From the NCBI GenBank assembly GCA_045643885.1, contig JAZRFY010000016.1, forward strand, positions 1-45,143: a DNA stretch of 45,143 nucleotides. The letters run 5' to 3'. Shown in pieces: positions 17,173 through 24,516 of this stretch. A program made the translations under genes and the position numbers. The stretch's first letter is position 1. Each line of letters starts with the position of its first letter. This stretch comes from RGIG4608 sp045643885. Its GTDB lineage: Bacteria; Bacillota; Clostridia; Oscillospirales; CAG-272. Below the pieces are notes generated by a model, which was given only the letters and a program-made list of their open reading frames with translations, made no database searches and had not been told where the DNA came from.

Positions 17173-18427
17173 ATTTACCTGCTTTTTTAGATTCGATAAG
17201 TTCGATTCTCTCGTGAAGGGGAGGATGGTTATACGTGAGCTTTACTACGAAGGGATGGGGATTCATATCTGCAAGTGAATCCTTGTGGAGCTTTCTGAGC
17301 GCGGTGATGAGGTCGTCGCCGTATCCAAGCTCATAAGCCAAGGTGTCGGCTCTTCTTTCGAAGAAGCGGGACATATAGTTGAAGGGAATCATAAGAAGCT
17401 GAGTTACGATGGAAAGCACACTTCCAAAGCAAACGTAGAACGCAAGGAAGATGTTAGGCTCAGCAAAGCCAAGCTCCCTTGAAATATCGGGCACGATCAT
17501 CATAACGCTCATCATCACAAGCATGGGGAGGAAGTTGAGCATATTGAAGAACGTCATCTTTGTCGTATCTCTGTTCTTGAAGTGACCAAGCTCGTGAGCA
17601 AATACTGCAGTAATCTCACCCTCGGTATAGTTATTTACAAGGTTATCGTAAAGAACGATCTGCTTCATCTTTCCAAGACCGCCACAGTACGCGTTTGCCT
17701 TGGTTGTTCTCTTGGAGGCATCCATAACGTAGATGTCCTTGAGCTTATAGCCTGCATCCTCAAACATTTTTGAAAGAGTATCTCTGAGGCTTCCTTCCTC
17801 AAGGGGAGTGAGCTTGTTGAAAAGCTTTGAAATCACGCTTGAGAAGGTGCTTATAAGAAGGAGGAACGCGGCAAGTGCGATAAACGCGATGATGCCGAAA
17901 TACGCGCCGAATCCCAAAAGGCTGCACAAATTGTATGCAAGCAACATAAGACCGAAGATGATTACGTTGATAACGTTGCCAAGGATGTAATTCTTTATCG
18001 CGTCAACGATAAAGGTTTTGGGAGTTACCTTATTAAAGCCGAATTCTGCCTCGATCTTAAAATTGAATATGTATTCGATGGGAAGAGAAATGATGGTTTC
18101 AGCAAGACCAATCAAAAGGAAGAAGAGGATCGCCTTCACCATTTCGGTGCCGGGCATCGCGTTGTAAACGAGAGCGATGATGTTCCAGGGACTGCAAAAG
18201 AGAATCACGTTAAGAACGAGATTAACTATACTGCTTGCCATGCCGAGCTTGTCCTTTTTGCCGTTATAGCTTCTCCATTTATTGTAGTCTTCTTCATCAT
18301 AGATGCCTTGAACACTTTTAGGAAGGGGCTTGCCAACCTGCTTGTTTGAAAGAATTGTGGATATTATATCCCAGAAGAATCTGAGAAGGAGTAATACCAA
18401 AAATACTAATCTATACGTATAATTCAT
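17171..18427 (-). CDS. Ste24/M48-type membrane metalloprotease
   Basis: A 418-residue integral membrane zinc protease of the CAAX prenyl protease 1 type. It has the zinc motif HELGH at 278-282 and the third ligand region FERRADTLA (E357, D361), with hydrophobic helices at about 5-24, 62-88, 97-120, 150-170, 175-197, 296-313 and 325-350. The N-terminal region DIISTILSNKQVGKPLPKSVQGIYDEEDY is the M48 N-terminal domain of Ste24 enzymes. Bacteria lack prenylated CAAX substrates, so the likely role is quality control of membrane proteins. GAGGTG before the ATG overlaps the stop of the MATE gene (gap 3 bp), so the two are cotranscribed. Confidence 0.9.
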   Translation of the reverse strand: MNYTYRLVFLVLLLLRFFWDIISTILSNKQVGKPLPKSVQGIYDEEDYNKWRSYNGKKDKLGMASSIVNLVLNVILFCSPWNIIALVYNAMPGTEMVKAILFFLLIGLAETIISLPIEYIFNFKIEAEFGFNKVTPKTFIVDAIKNYILGNVINVIIFGLMLLAYNLCSLLGFGAYFGIIAFIALAAFLLLISTFSSVISKLFNKLTPLEEGSLRDTLSKMFEDAGYKLKDIYVMDASKRTTKANAYCGGLGKMKQIVLYDNLVNNYTEGEITAVFAHELGHFKNRDTTKMTFFNMLNFLPMLVMMSVMMIVPDISRELGFAEPNIFLAFYVCFGSVLSIVTQLLMIPFNYMSRFFERRADTLAYELGYGDDLITALRKLHKDSLADMNPHPFVVKLTYNHPPLHERIELIESKKAGK

Positions 18428-18430
18428 AAG

Positions 18431-19831
18431 TTACACCTCGTCGGGAATCGTTTTGATTTTTTGCTTGTAGATGTATAAGTAGAACGCGATACTGAGCACC
18501 ATGCATACTACCTCGGCAATGGGGTAGGACCACCAAACTGCATTTATGTCCCCTGTAAGAGCAAGGAAATAAGCAACGGGGAGGAGTGTTATGAGCTGAC
18601 GGCCGATTGAAACGAGCATTGCAAAGATGCTGAATCCAAGTGCCTGGAATACTGCGGCACAAATGATCGAAAATCCTGCGAAAATAAAGCTTATGGATAT
18701 CGTCTGAAGTGCGGGAGCACCAACACTTGATATAATGGAGTCCGTCATTTTGAACATCAAAAGAAGCTCTCTGGGAAAAATCTGGAAGCCCGCAAATCCC
18801 ACAAGCATCATAGAAACGGCATAGATAAGACCGAGCTTTATCGTGCGAAGCATTCTCTTTTTCTTTCTTGCACCGTAGTTGTATGAAACGATGGAGATCA
18901 TGCCGTTGTTAAAGCCGAATACGGGCATAAATACAAAGCTTTGAAGCTTGAAATACGTTCCAAAAACCTTTACCGCGTTAACGTCAAGGGGCTGGATAAT
19001 GAGATTGAAGCTTGCCGTCATAAATGAACCTATTGAGTTCATAAGGATTGAGGGCAAACCGATTTTAAAGATATCTACGATCATCTTGCCGTCGGGCTTG
19101 ATGTGTTCAAGCTTGATTTCTATCTCGGTGTTATGCTTCTTTTGTAAGTAGATGCCTACCAATGCAGAGATTATCTGACCTGTTATGGTAGCATACGCCG
19201 CGCCCTCGATACCAAGAGCAGGAATGATCCCAGTGACACCGTAGATAAGAATGGGGTCAAGGATGATATTTGCGACAGCACCAACGAGCTGGGTAGTCAT
19301 GGAAAGAGTGGTCTTTCCCGTTGACTGCATATATTTTTCGCAAATTACCTGGCAAAAGAAACCGAATGAACCTATAAAGCATATTTGAAGATAAGAAACA
19401 CCATACTCAATGTTGGCGGACTTAGCCACAGGATCGAGAATATCCTTTGCCATAAGGTTAAGATAAGGTCTTGTTGCAAAGATTCCGAGAAGGGCAAAGA
19501 GGAAATAGCTGCAAATCGCAATGAATGCACCCTGACCTGCTATCTTGTTGGCTCTGTCCTTTTGACCCAGACCAAGATATCTTGAAATCAAAGCATTGAT
19601 ACCAACGCCCGCACCGACTGCAACTGCGATCATAAGGTTTTGGGCGGGGAAGGCAAGGTTTATGGCATTGTATTCATATTGCTCGACACTGATTCCCGCA
19701 ACGTAAAGACCGTCAACGATATTATAAAGAGCCTGAATGAGCATTGAAAGCATCATCGGGATCGACATGGACAAAAGTAGCTTGTTTTCGGGCATAACAC
19801 CCATTTTATTTTCTTTAACAGCTGTGCTCAA
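18431..19831 (-). CDS. MATE family efflux transporter
   Basis: A 466-residue exporter with about 12 hydrophobic helices in two repeated halves, typical of the NorM/DinF-like branch that exchanges drugs or organic cations for sodium or protons. Recognisable are LLLSMSIPMMLSMLIQALYNIVDGLYVAG at the N-terminus, ANIILDPILIYG after helix 5, and GFNNGMISIVSYNYGARKKKRM at the start of the second half. The start is a TTG at 19831: AGGAGGATTTATT lies immediately upstream, and the nearest in-frame ATG nine codons later has no site. It heads an operon with the M48 protease. Confidence 0.92.
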   Translation of the reverse strand: MSTAVKENKMGVMPENKLLLSMSIPMMLSMLIQALYNIVDGLYVAGISVEQYEYNAINLAFPAQNLMIAVAVGAGVGINALISRYLGLGQKDRANKIAGQGAFIAICSYFLFALLGIFATRPYLNLMAKDILDPVAKSANIEYGVSYLQICFIGSFGFFCQVICEKYMQSTGKTTLSMTTQLVGAVANIILDPILIYGVTGIIPALGIEGAAYATITGQIISALVGIYLQKKHNTEIEIKLEHIKPDGKMIVDIFKIGLPSILMNSIGSFMTASFNLIIQPLDVNAVKVFGTYFKLQSFVFMPVFGFNNGMISIVSYNYGARKKKRMLRTIKLGLIYAVSMMLVGFAGFQIFPRELLLMFKMTDSIISSVGAPALQTISISFIFAGFSIICAAVFQALGFSIFAMLVSIGRQLITLLPVAYFLALTGDINAVWWSYPIAEVVCMVLSIAFYLYIYKQKIKTIPDEV

Positions 19832-19869
19832 AATAAATCCTCCTATTTAATTAATATATCTAATCAACA

Positions 19870-19898
19870 ATTATATCACAAAAAGTCGCATAATGCAA
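19870..19898 (-). promoter_or_regulatory. sigma-A promoter of the MATE-M48 operon
   Basis: On the minus strand TTGCAT (19898-19893), 17 bp, TATAAT (19875-19870). Confidence 0.65.
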
Positions 19899-19962
19899 TA
19901 GGCTTGTGCTTATTTGAGGTGTCGCTTGGCGGCTTCAATTTTGTCCAATATATAAAAAAGCC

Positions 19963-19991
19963 TTGACATAGGGATTTTTTGTCAGTATAAT
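19963..19991 (+). promoter_or_regulatory. consensus sigma-A promoter of the pgsA operon
   Basis: TTGACA (19963-19968), 17 bp, TATAAT (19986-19991); start near 19998, about 50 nt before the TTG start. Confidence 0.9.
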
Positions 19992-20047
19992 ATAATAGAA
20001 TCGGTATATTTTCATATGTGTTTACATATATTTAGGAGGGATTTCTC

Positions 20048-20641
20048 TTGAAAGAGCTTTTTAATAAGATGTTTGGAAAGATCAAGGAAGAATTTTTTAC
20101 TATACCCAATCTTCTTTCCGTTTTCAGAATATTGCTTATTCCCGTTATAGTATATTTGTATTGCGTTAAGGAAGACAACCTTTGGACAACGATCCTTGTT
20201 GCCTTCTCAAGCCTTACTGACATAGTTGACGGATATATTGCAAGAAAATACAATATGATTACGGACTTTGGTAAGTTCATCGATCCCGTGGCTGACAAGG
20301 CAACACAGATCGTTGTGTTTATTTGTCTTGCAACAAGACACCCTGCGATGTGGATTCCTGCCATAGTGCTTCTCGTTAAGGAGATCAGCTCTCTCATCCT
20401 TCGCGTTATCGTATACAAGGAAACCGATCTTGTTGACGGCGCCAAGTGGCACGGAAAGGCTTCTACTACAATCGTTATCCTTGTGGTTGCCCTTCATCTC
20501 ATCTGGGGAATTTTTGGTGATATCCCCTCTGCAGTATCTCTTTCTGTTATTGCATTTTCAACCTTGTTTATGCTCTATTCAGGTGTTCTTTACACCATAG
20601 AGGCATTTAAGATGCTTAAAACTCATGAAAAACAAAATTAA
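20048..20641 (+). CDS. pgsA: CDP-diacylglycerol-glycerol-3-phosphate phosphatidyltransferase
   Basis: It condenses CDP-diacylglycerol with glycerol-3-phosphate, the committed step to phosphatidylglycerol and cardiolipin. The 197-residue membrane protein carries the CDP-alcohol transferase signature D-G-x2-A-R-x8-G-x3-D-x3-D in DGYIARKYNMITDFGKFID, with TIPNLLSVFRILLIPV at its N-terminus and several hydrophobic helices. The start is TTG at 20048 behind AGGAGGG. Its last 17 bp overlap the DUF368 gene. The partner gene pssA follows, so this operon makes both main acidic phospholipid lines. Confidence 0.88.
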   Translation: MKELFNKMFGKIKEEFFTIPNLLSVFRILLIPVIVYLYCVKEDNLWTTILVAFSSLTDIVDGYIARKYNMITDFGKFIDPVADKATQIVVFICLATRHPAMWIPAIVLLVKEISSLILRVIVYKETDLVDGAKWHGKASTTIVILVVALHLIWGIFGDIPSAVSLSVIAFSTLFMLYSGVLYTIEAFKMLKTHEKQN

Positions 20642-21452
20642 TTTATTCGAGGTGCTTCTTCGCATCATCCAGGGTGCGATAGTTGGTGTTGGCGCGATAC
20701 TTCCCGGTGTCAGTGGGGGAGTTTTGTGCGTTTCCTTCGGTGTGTATGAGCCACTTATGGAGCTTCTTACCGAGCCGAAGAAATCCATCAAAAAGCACTA
20801 TAAGCTCTTTATTCCGTTCATTATCGGCTGGGGGCTTGGCTTTGTGCTTTTGGCGCGTGTTATGGACGTATTCTTTGAGATTGCTCCCGACGTTGCGATA
20901 ATGCTCTTCTTCGGACTTGTTTGCGGAACCTTGCCCGAGCTCTTCAAAAAGAGTGAGGAGGCGGGGAAAAACACGTCGTGGACTCCGTTTATCATATCTA
21001 TGGCTGTGTCCTACGTGCTTTTCCACGTGCTTGACGCAAGTGACGCCATCGACGTTTCTGCAAATTTTGCAAGCTTTATCTTTTGTGGATTTATGTGGGG
21101 CGTGAGTCTTATCGTCCCCGGACTCAGCTCGTCAACCGTTCTTATATATCTCGGACTTTTTGACGATCTTTCGGGTGGTATCTCAAGCTTTGATCTTAAT
21201 GTAATCATTCCGTTTATTATCGGTATCGTTGTTACTGCTCTCATGTTTGCAAGACTTGTAAATATGATGTTTAAAAAGCATTATGCGATTATTTCGCGCA
21301 TAATACTTGGATTTGTTGTTTCCTCATCACTCAAAACGCTCCCCGATCACTTTGGTAGTGTTTGGACGATGATAATTTCAGTTATATGCTTTGGTCTTGG
21401 CTTTGCCGTTGCTATCTTTATGGATAAAACGGAAAGAAAGCGCCAGAAATAA
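20625..21452 (+). CDS. DUF368 family protein (undecaprenyl-phosphate translocase family, PopT-like)
   Basis: A 275-residue polytopic membrane protein with the DUF368 signature: QGAIVGVGAILPGVSGGVLCVSFGVYE at about 16-42 and its internal repeat MWGVSLIVPGLSSSTVLIYLGLFDDL at about 158-183, which place two inverted-topology halves around the membrane. Members of this family have been shown experimentally to return undecaprenyl phosphate to the cytoplasmic face for wall synthesis. The ATG lies inside the end of pgsA without a clear ribosome binding site, so it is probably translationally coupled. Its place between two phospholipid synthases fits a lipid carrier role. Confidence 0.85.
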   Translation: MKNKINLFEVLLRIIQGAIVGVGAILPGVSGGVLCVSFGVYEPLMELLTEPKKSIKKHYKLFIPFIIGWGLGFVLLARVMDVFFEIAPDVAIMLFFGLVCGTLPELFKKSEEAGKNTSWTPFIISMAVSYVLFHVLDASDAIDVSANFASFIFCGFMWGVSLIVPGLSSSTVLIYLGLFDDLSGGISSFDLNVIIPFIIGIVVTALMFARLVNMMFKKHYAIISRIILGFVVSSSLKTLPDHFGSVWTMIISVICFGLGFAVAIFMDKTERKRQK

Positions 21453-21465
21453 AGGAGGTCTGACT

Positions 21466-22056
21466 TTGCGATTTATAGGTTTTTATGATTATACCGTTCT
21501 TCTTACGTATCTCAGTCTTGCTTCTGCAATAGTGGGTATACTTGAGGCAAGTAAGGGAAATTTGGTTTTTGCTGTTTTGTGCATCGTCTTTTCGGGCGTT
21601 TGCGATATGTTTGACGGTATCGTTGCGCGCACAAAAAAGAACAGAACACAGGACCAAAAGAATTTCGGCATTCAGATAGACTCACTTGTCGACGTTATCG
21701 CATTTGGCGTAACTCCTGCGATGGTATTCTATTTCCACGGTGCAAGCTCCATCGTTGGCGTTGTGATCCTTATCTTCTACGTAACTTGTGGAGTTATCAG
21801 ACTCGGATTCTTCAACGTGCTTGAAACAAAGCGCCAGGCAAATCCCGATGAGGATGCTTGTCTTAAGAGCTTCAGAGGTATGCCCATCACGTTTTCGGCT
21901 ATTATAACACCCGTTATGTGTGGCATTGCATATCTTTTGCCTGCAGATATCGGCATCTGGATTTATTACGCAGCACCCTTGCTTATGGGATTCTTCTTCA
22001 TTCTTGACGTTAAGATTCCTAAAATCAACGTTGCAGCGTTGTTTAGTAAAAAATAA
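21466..22056 (+). CDS. pssA: CDP-alcohol phosphatidyltransferase, probably phosphatidylserine synthase
   Basis: The 196-residue membrane protein has the transferase signature in CDMFDGIVARTKKNRTQDQKNFGIQIDSLVDV, about residues 45-76, where the spacing between the AR and the G-x3-D part is longer than in PgsA, as in PssA. GVIRLGFFNVLE and SFRGMPITFSAI are also PssA-like. The likely product is phosphatidylserine from CDP-diacylglycerol and serine; no decarboxylase gene is nearby. The start is TTG at 21466, 7 nt after AAAGGAGG, in preference to upstream in-frame codons lying inside the DUF368 gene. Phosphatidylinositol-type substrates cannot be excluded. Confidence 0.82.
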   Translation: MRFIGFYDYTVLLTYLSLASAIVGILEASKGNLVFAVLCIVFSGVCDMFDGIVARTKKNRTQDQKNFGIQIDSLVDVIAFGVTPAMVFYFHGASSIVGVVILIFYVTCGVIRLGFFNVLETKRQANPDEDACLKSFRGMPITFSAIITPVMCGIAYLLPADIGIWIYYAAPLLMGFFFILDVKIPKINVAALFSKK

Positions 22057-22060
22057 AACA

Positions 22061-22088
22061 AAAAGAGCTTTCGCGAGAAAGCTCTTTT
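22061..22088. terminator. bidirectional terminator
   Basis: AAAAGAGCTTTC / GAAAGCTCTTTT, a 12-bp stem with a GCGA loop, between convergent genes. Confidence 0.9.
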
Positions 22089-22100
22089 ATTTTACTTCGA

Positions 22101-22859
22101 TTATTTGATTACCTTAACGTAGTCGGGACGGGAGCCGTCTGCGCCCTCGCCGTAGGAATTGCGTTCAACAAAACGCACGGTGGAGTGCGCGTGTACTTTT
22201 TGCCAATCGTCAAACCCTGCTTGATTTATGTGAGGACCGAGATAGCAGTTGATTATTTCGACTGCTCCGTAATCTCTCCAAGGGCGCGCGATAAAGCAAG
22301 AGCCGTTTTTTATACCTTCACTTGCTGTGAATTTGCAATTTCGTGCAACAAAGCCAACCGAAACGTCTTTTGGAGTGGAGGGGGCAAAAACGTACCCCTC
22401 TTCAACGCTTTTGAATTCACAACTGTCGAAATATGCTGTAGCTCCACCGAAAATGAAATCAACACCACCTTCGATGATGCAATTTTTAAAATGATAAACG
22501 CGTCTTTTTCTCTCAGTAAATTGCTTTGGACCTAAAAATCCACCGGGGATTATCTCCTTGTCGGGCAAGGGAGCTAAAAAGAGGGTATCCTGGTGACCTC
22601 TTAAAATGCAATTCTCGAGCGTGACGTTATCTCCGTCAAGATAGAGCGCAAGCGCTTGACCAACGTCCTCGCCCTTGCCGGCAGTGTTTTCAAAAACGCA
22701 ATTTTTGAAGGTTATGTTGTCACCGTCGACTAAAACAGTGTAGGAACGGAACGTTCCTCTATTTTGACCGTCATCACAAAGCTCACGGGCATAGTGACTA
22801 CCCGAAAAGGTTTTGTTTTCAATTGTGAGGTTGCTTTCACTGATGTGTATCTGGCTCAT
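22101..22859 (-). CDS. pectinesterase, short form without signal peptide
   Basis: A carbohydrate esterase family 8 enzyme that removes methyl groups from galacturonate residues of pectin. Catalytic residues are in place: Q68 (GQALAL), Q90-D91 (GHQDTLF), D134 (VDFIFGGA) and R192/W194 (ARPW). At 252 residues it lacks the usual N-terminal turn of the beta-helix with the GxYxE motif and begins directly at SQIHISESNLTIENK. There is no signal peptide, so it should act in the cytoplasm on imported oligogalacturonides. AAAGGAGA lies 6 nt before the ATG, and a consensus promoter supports this start. The kdgK-eda operon in the same window is the downstream end of the same pathway. Confidence 0.88.
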   Translation of the reverse strand: MSQIHISESNLTIENKTFSGSHYARELCDDGQNRGTFRSYTVLVDGDNITFKNCVFENTAGKGEDVGQALALYLDGDNVTLENCILRGHQDTLFLAPLPDKEIIPGGFLGPKQFTERKRRVYHFKNCIIEGGVDFIFGGATAYFDSCEFKSVEEGYVFAPSTPKDVSVGFVARNCKFTASEGIKNGSCFIARPWRDYGAVEIINCYLGPHINQAGFDDWQKVHAHSTVRFVERNSYGEGADGSRPDYVKVIK

Positions 22860-22891
22860 AGCAAATCTCCTTTTGTGGTTTATATGATAAG

Positions 22892-22920
22892 ATTATATCA
22901 TTTAAACGGGAGTTTGTCAA
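22892..22920 (-). promoter_or_regulatory. consensus sigma-A promoter of the pectinesterase gene
   Basis: On the minus strand TTGACA (22920-22915), 17 bp, TATAAT (22897-22892). Confidence 0.88.
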
Positions 22921-23007
22921 GAAAGGTTATTGTTGGACAAAAATAATATTAAAAATACGAAACAGCTTCAAAAACCAATAATACAGTTATAAAATACTAA
23001 TATTTTA

Positions 23008-23036
23008 TTGACAAGATATTTTGTGGGTGCTATAAT
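23008..23036 (+). promoter_or_regulatory. consensus sigma-A promoter of the HAD hydrolase gene
   Basis: TTGACA (23008-23013), 17 bp, TATAAT (23031-23036), about 32 nt before the ATG's predicted transcript start. Confidence 0.88.
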
Positions 23037-23074
23037 CAAAACATAAAAGCCAACTTGAATGGGAGGTATGCGTA

Positions 23075-23794
23075 ATGAAGAAAAAGGTTATACTTTTTGA
23101 TCTTGACGGAACGCTTTTACCGATGGATCTGAACGAGTTTACAAAGACGTATTTTGCGGCACTTGTTAAAAAGCTTGCGAAAATGGGGTTGCCTGCGTCC
23201 ACCAAAGAGGAGCAAAAGGTCCTTGCGAATGCAGTTTGGGCAGGAACTTATGCCATGATGAATAACAATGGATCAAAAACCAACGAAAATGCCTTCTTTT
23301 TGACCTTTAAAGAGTGCACCGGAGTGGATTTGCTCTCAAGAAAGGCTGAATTTGATGATTTTTATCGCAATGAATTCCAGGAAGTGGCCAAGGTGTGTGG
23401 TAAAAATCCTATCGTAAGGTCTGCAATCGACGAAATAAAGGGCAGGGGATATTGCATAGCGATTGCCACGAACCCACTTTTTCCCTTGATAGCTAATGAA
23501 CAAAGGGTTTCTTTTGCAGGATTGTCGCTTTCCGATTTCGAATTTTGCACGTGTTACGAGAATTCTTGCTATTGCAAGCCGAATTTGGAGTATTATAAGG
23601 CGATTATTGAGCATCTTGGGGTAAAAGCTGAGGATTGTATCATGGTCGGTAACGACGTAAGAGAGGATATGGTTGCAAGAAAGCTTGGAATGGACGTCTT
23701 TTTGATAACCGACTATATAATTAATGTAGAAAACGAGGATATCGACCGGTTTCCGCACGGTAGCTGGGAGGATCTTTTGAAATATCTCGAATGA
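23075..23794 (+). CDS. HAD-superfamily hydrolase
   Basis: A 239-residue phosphatase-type HAD protein. Motif I is DLDGTLLP (D9, D11), motif II is ATN in IAIATNPLF, motif III is the KP of YCKPNLEYY and motif IV is MVGNDVREDMVA. A helical cap of about 80 residues (residues 18-105) sits between motifs I and II, as in subfamily IA, to which phosphoglycolate phosphatases and nucleotidases belong. The substrate cannot be told from sequence. Start supported by GGGAGG 9 nt upstream; transcribed alone. Confidence 0.85.
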   Translation: MKKKVILFDLDGTLLPMDLNEFTKTYFAALVKKLAKMGLPASTKEEQKVLANAVWAGTYAMMNNNGSKTNENAFFLTFKECTGVDLLSRKAEFDDFYRNEFQEVAKVCGKNPIVRSAIDEIKGRGYCIAIATNPLFPLIANEQRVSFAGLSLSDFEFCTCYENSCYCKPNLEYYKAIIEHLGVKAEDCIMVGNDVREDMVARKLGMDVFLITDYIINVENEDIDRFPHGSWEDLLKYLE

Positions 23795-23856
23795 GCATTC
23801 CCTTATATATAATAATAAGGAAGGAAACTAACACGAACAATAAATAAAACCGACGT

Positions 23857-23893
23857 ACTCTGCAGCATTTGATGGCTGCAGAGTGCTTTTTTT
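23857..23893 (+). terminator. terminator of the HAD hydrolase gene
   Basis: ACTCTGCAGC / GCTGCAGAGT, a 10-bp GC-rich stem with an 8-nt loop, then GC and a run of seven T. It lies about 60 bp after the stop. Confidence 0.9.
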
Positions 23894-24455
23894 GTTTTTT
23901 TATTTAAAAATACATATTTGCTTATATATTTATGAAGATATTCATTAAAAAGTGGGTATTATAAGAATAATGAGGCAAATAATGAATATTTTTGCGTGAA
24001 TATTCATGGTGCAAAAATTGTTAAAAATATATCAAAAATGAACAAAATGACAAAAAAGCTTAATTATTGTGATATTTTGTTAAAAATATTGAACAATAAA
24101 AAACCTAAGTTTTTGCAAAAATGAATTATTTCAATAGGCTATAATGTCCAAAAATAGAATTATATTATGAGAATAGTGGGTGAAAATGCACAAAAGAAAC
24201 GCTCTGAGAAGAGAAAGGGGTTTGAATTCTACGGCGGGAGAGTGCAGATATTAACAAAAATGTAATAGTGTTAACTTTTGATTTTTTAAAGCAAAATCGT
24301 GAATAAAATATTCAAAATCCTTCACAAGGGTGAGTCCGTAAAGGCTTGATTTATAAGGGTTTTTGAGAAAAATGCAAAATATTAGCGATTTAAAAATCAA
24401 AAAAACTAACACAATTAATTTTTTAAAATTTTTTCAATTTTTTTTAAAAAACCTA
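23894..24455. other. long AT-rich intergenic region upstream of the peptide transporter
   Basis: About 560 bp with no credible gene on either strand. It contains poly-A/T tracts and a short palindrome TGAATATTCA near 23996. A purine-rich patch (about 24190-24245) stands out in base composition but has no pairing partner I can see. The promoter of the binding-protein gene lies at its right end. Confidence 0.4.
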
Positions 24456-24484
24456 TTGACATATTGAAAATCGTGTGGTACAAT
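24456..24484 (+). promoter_or_regulatory. sigma-A promoter of the oligopeptide transporter operon
   Basis: TTGACA (24456-24461), 17 bp, TACAAT (24479-24484); start near 24491, about 26 nt before the ATG. Confidence 0.8.
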
Positions 24485-24516
24485 GAGGCATAATCTTTGA
24501 AAAGGAGAAAAAAATT

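Noticed and set aside
24190..24245. Purine-rich patch with CTGAGA and TTTGAA, suggesting a TPP riboswitch.
   Set aside because: The conserved ACGGGGTGC and GGA-TAATGCC segments and the required pairing are absent; it is also about 270 bp from the next gene.
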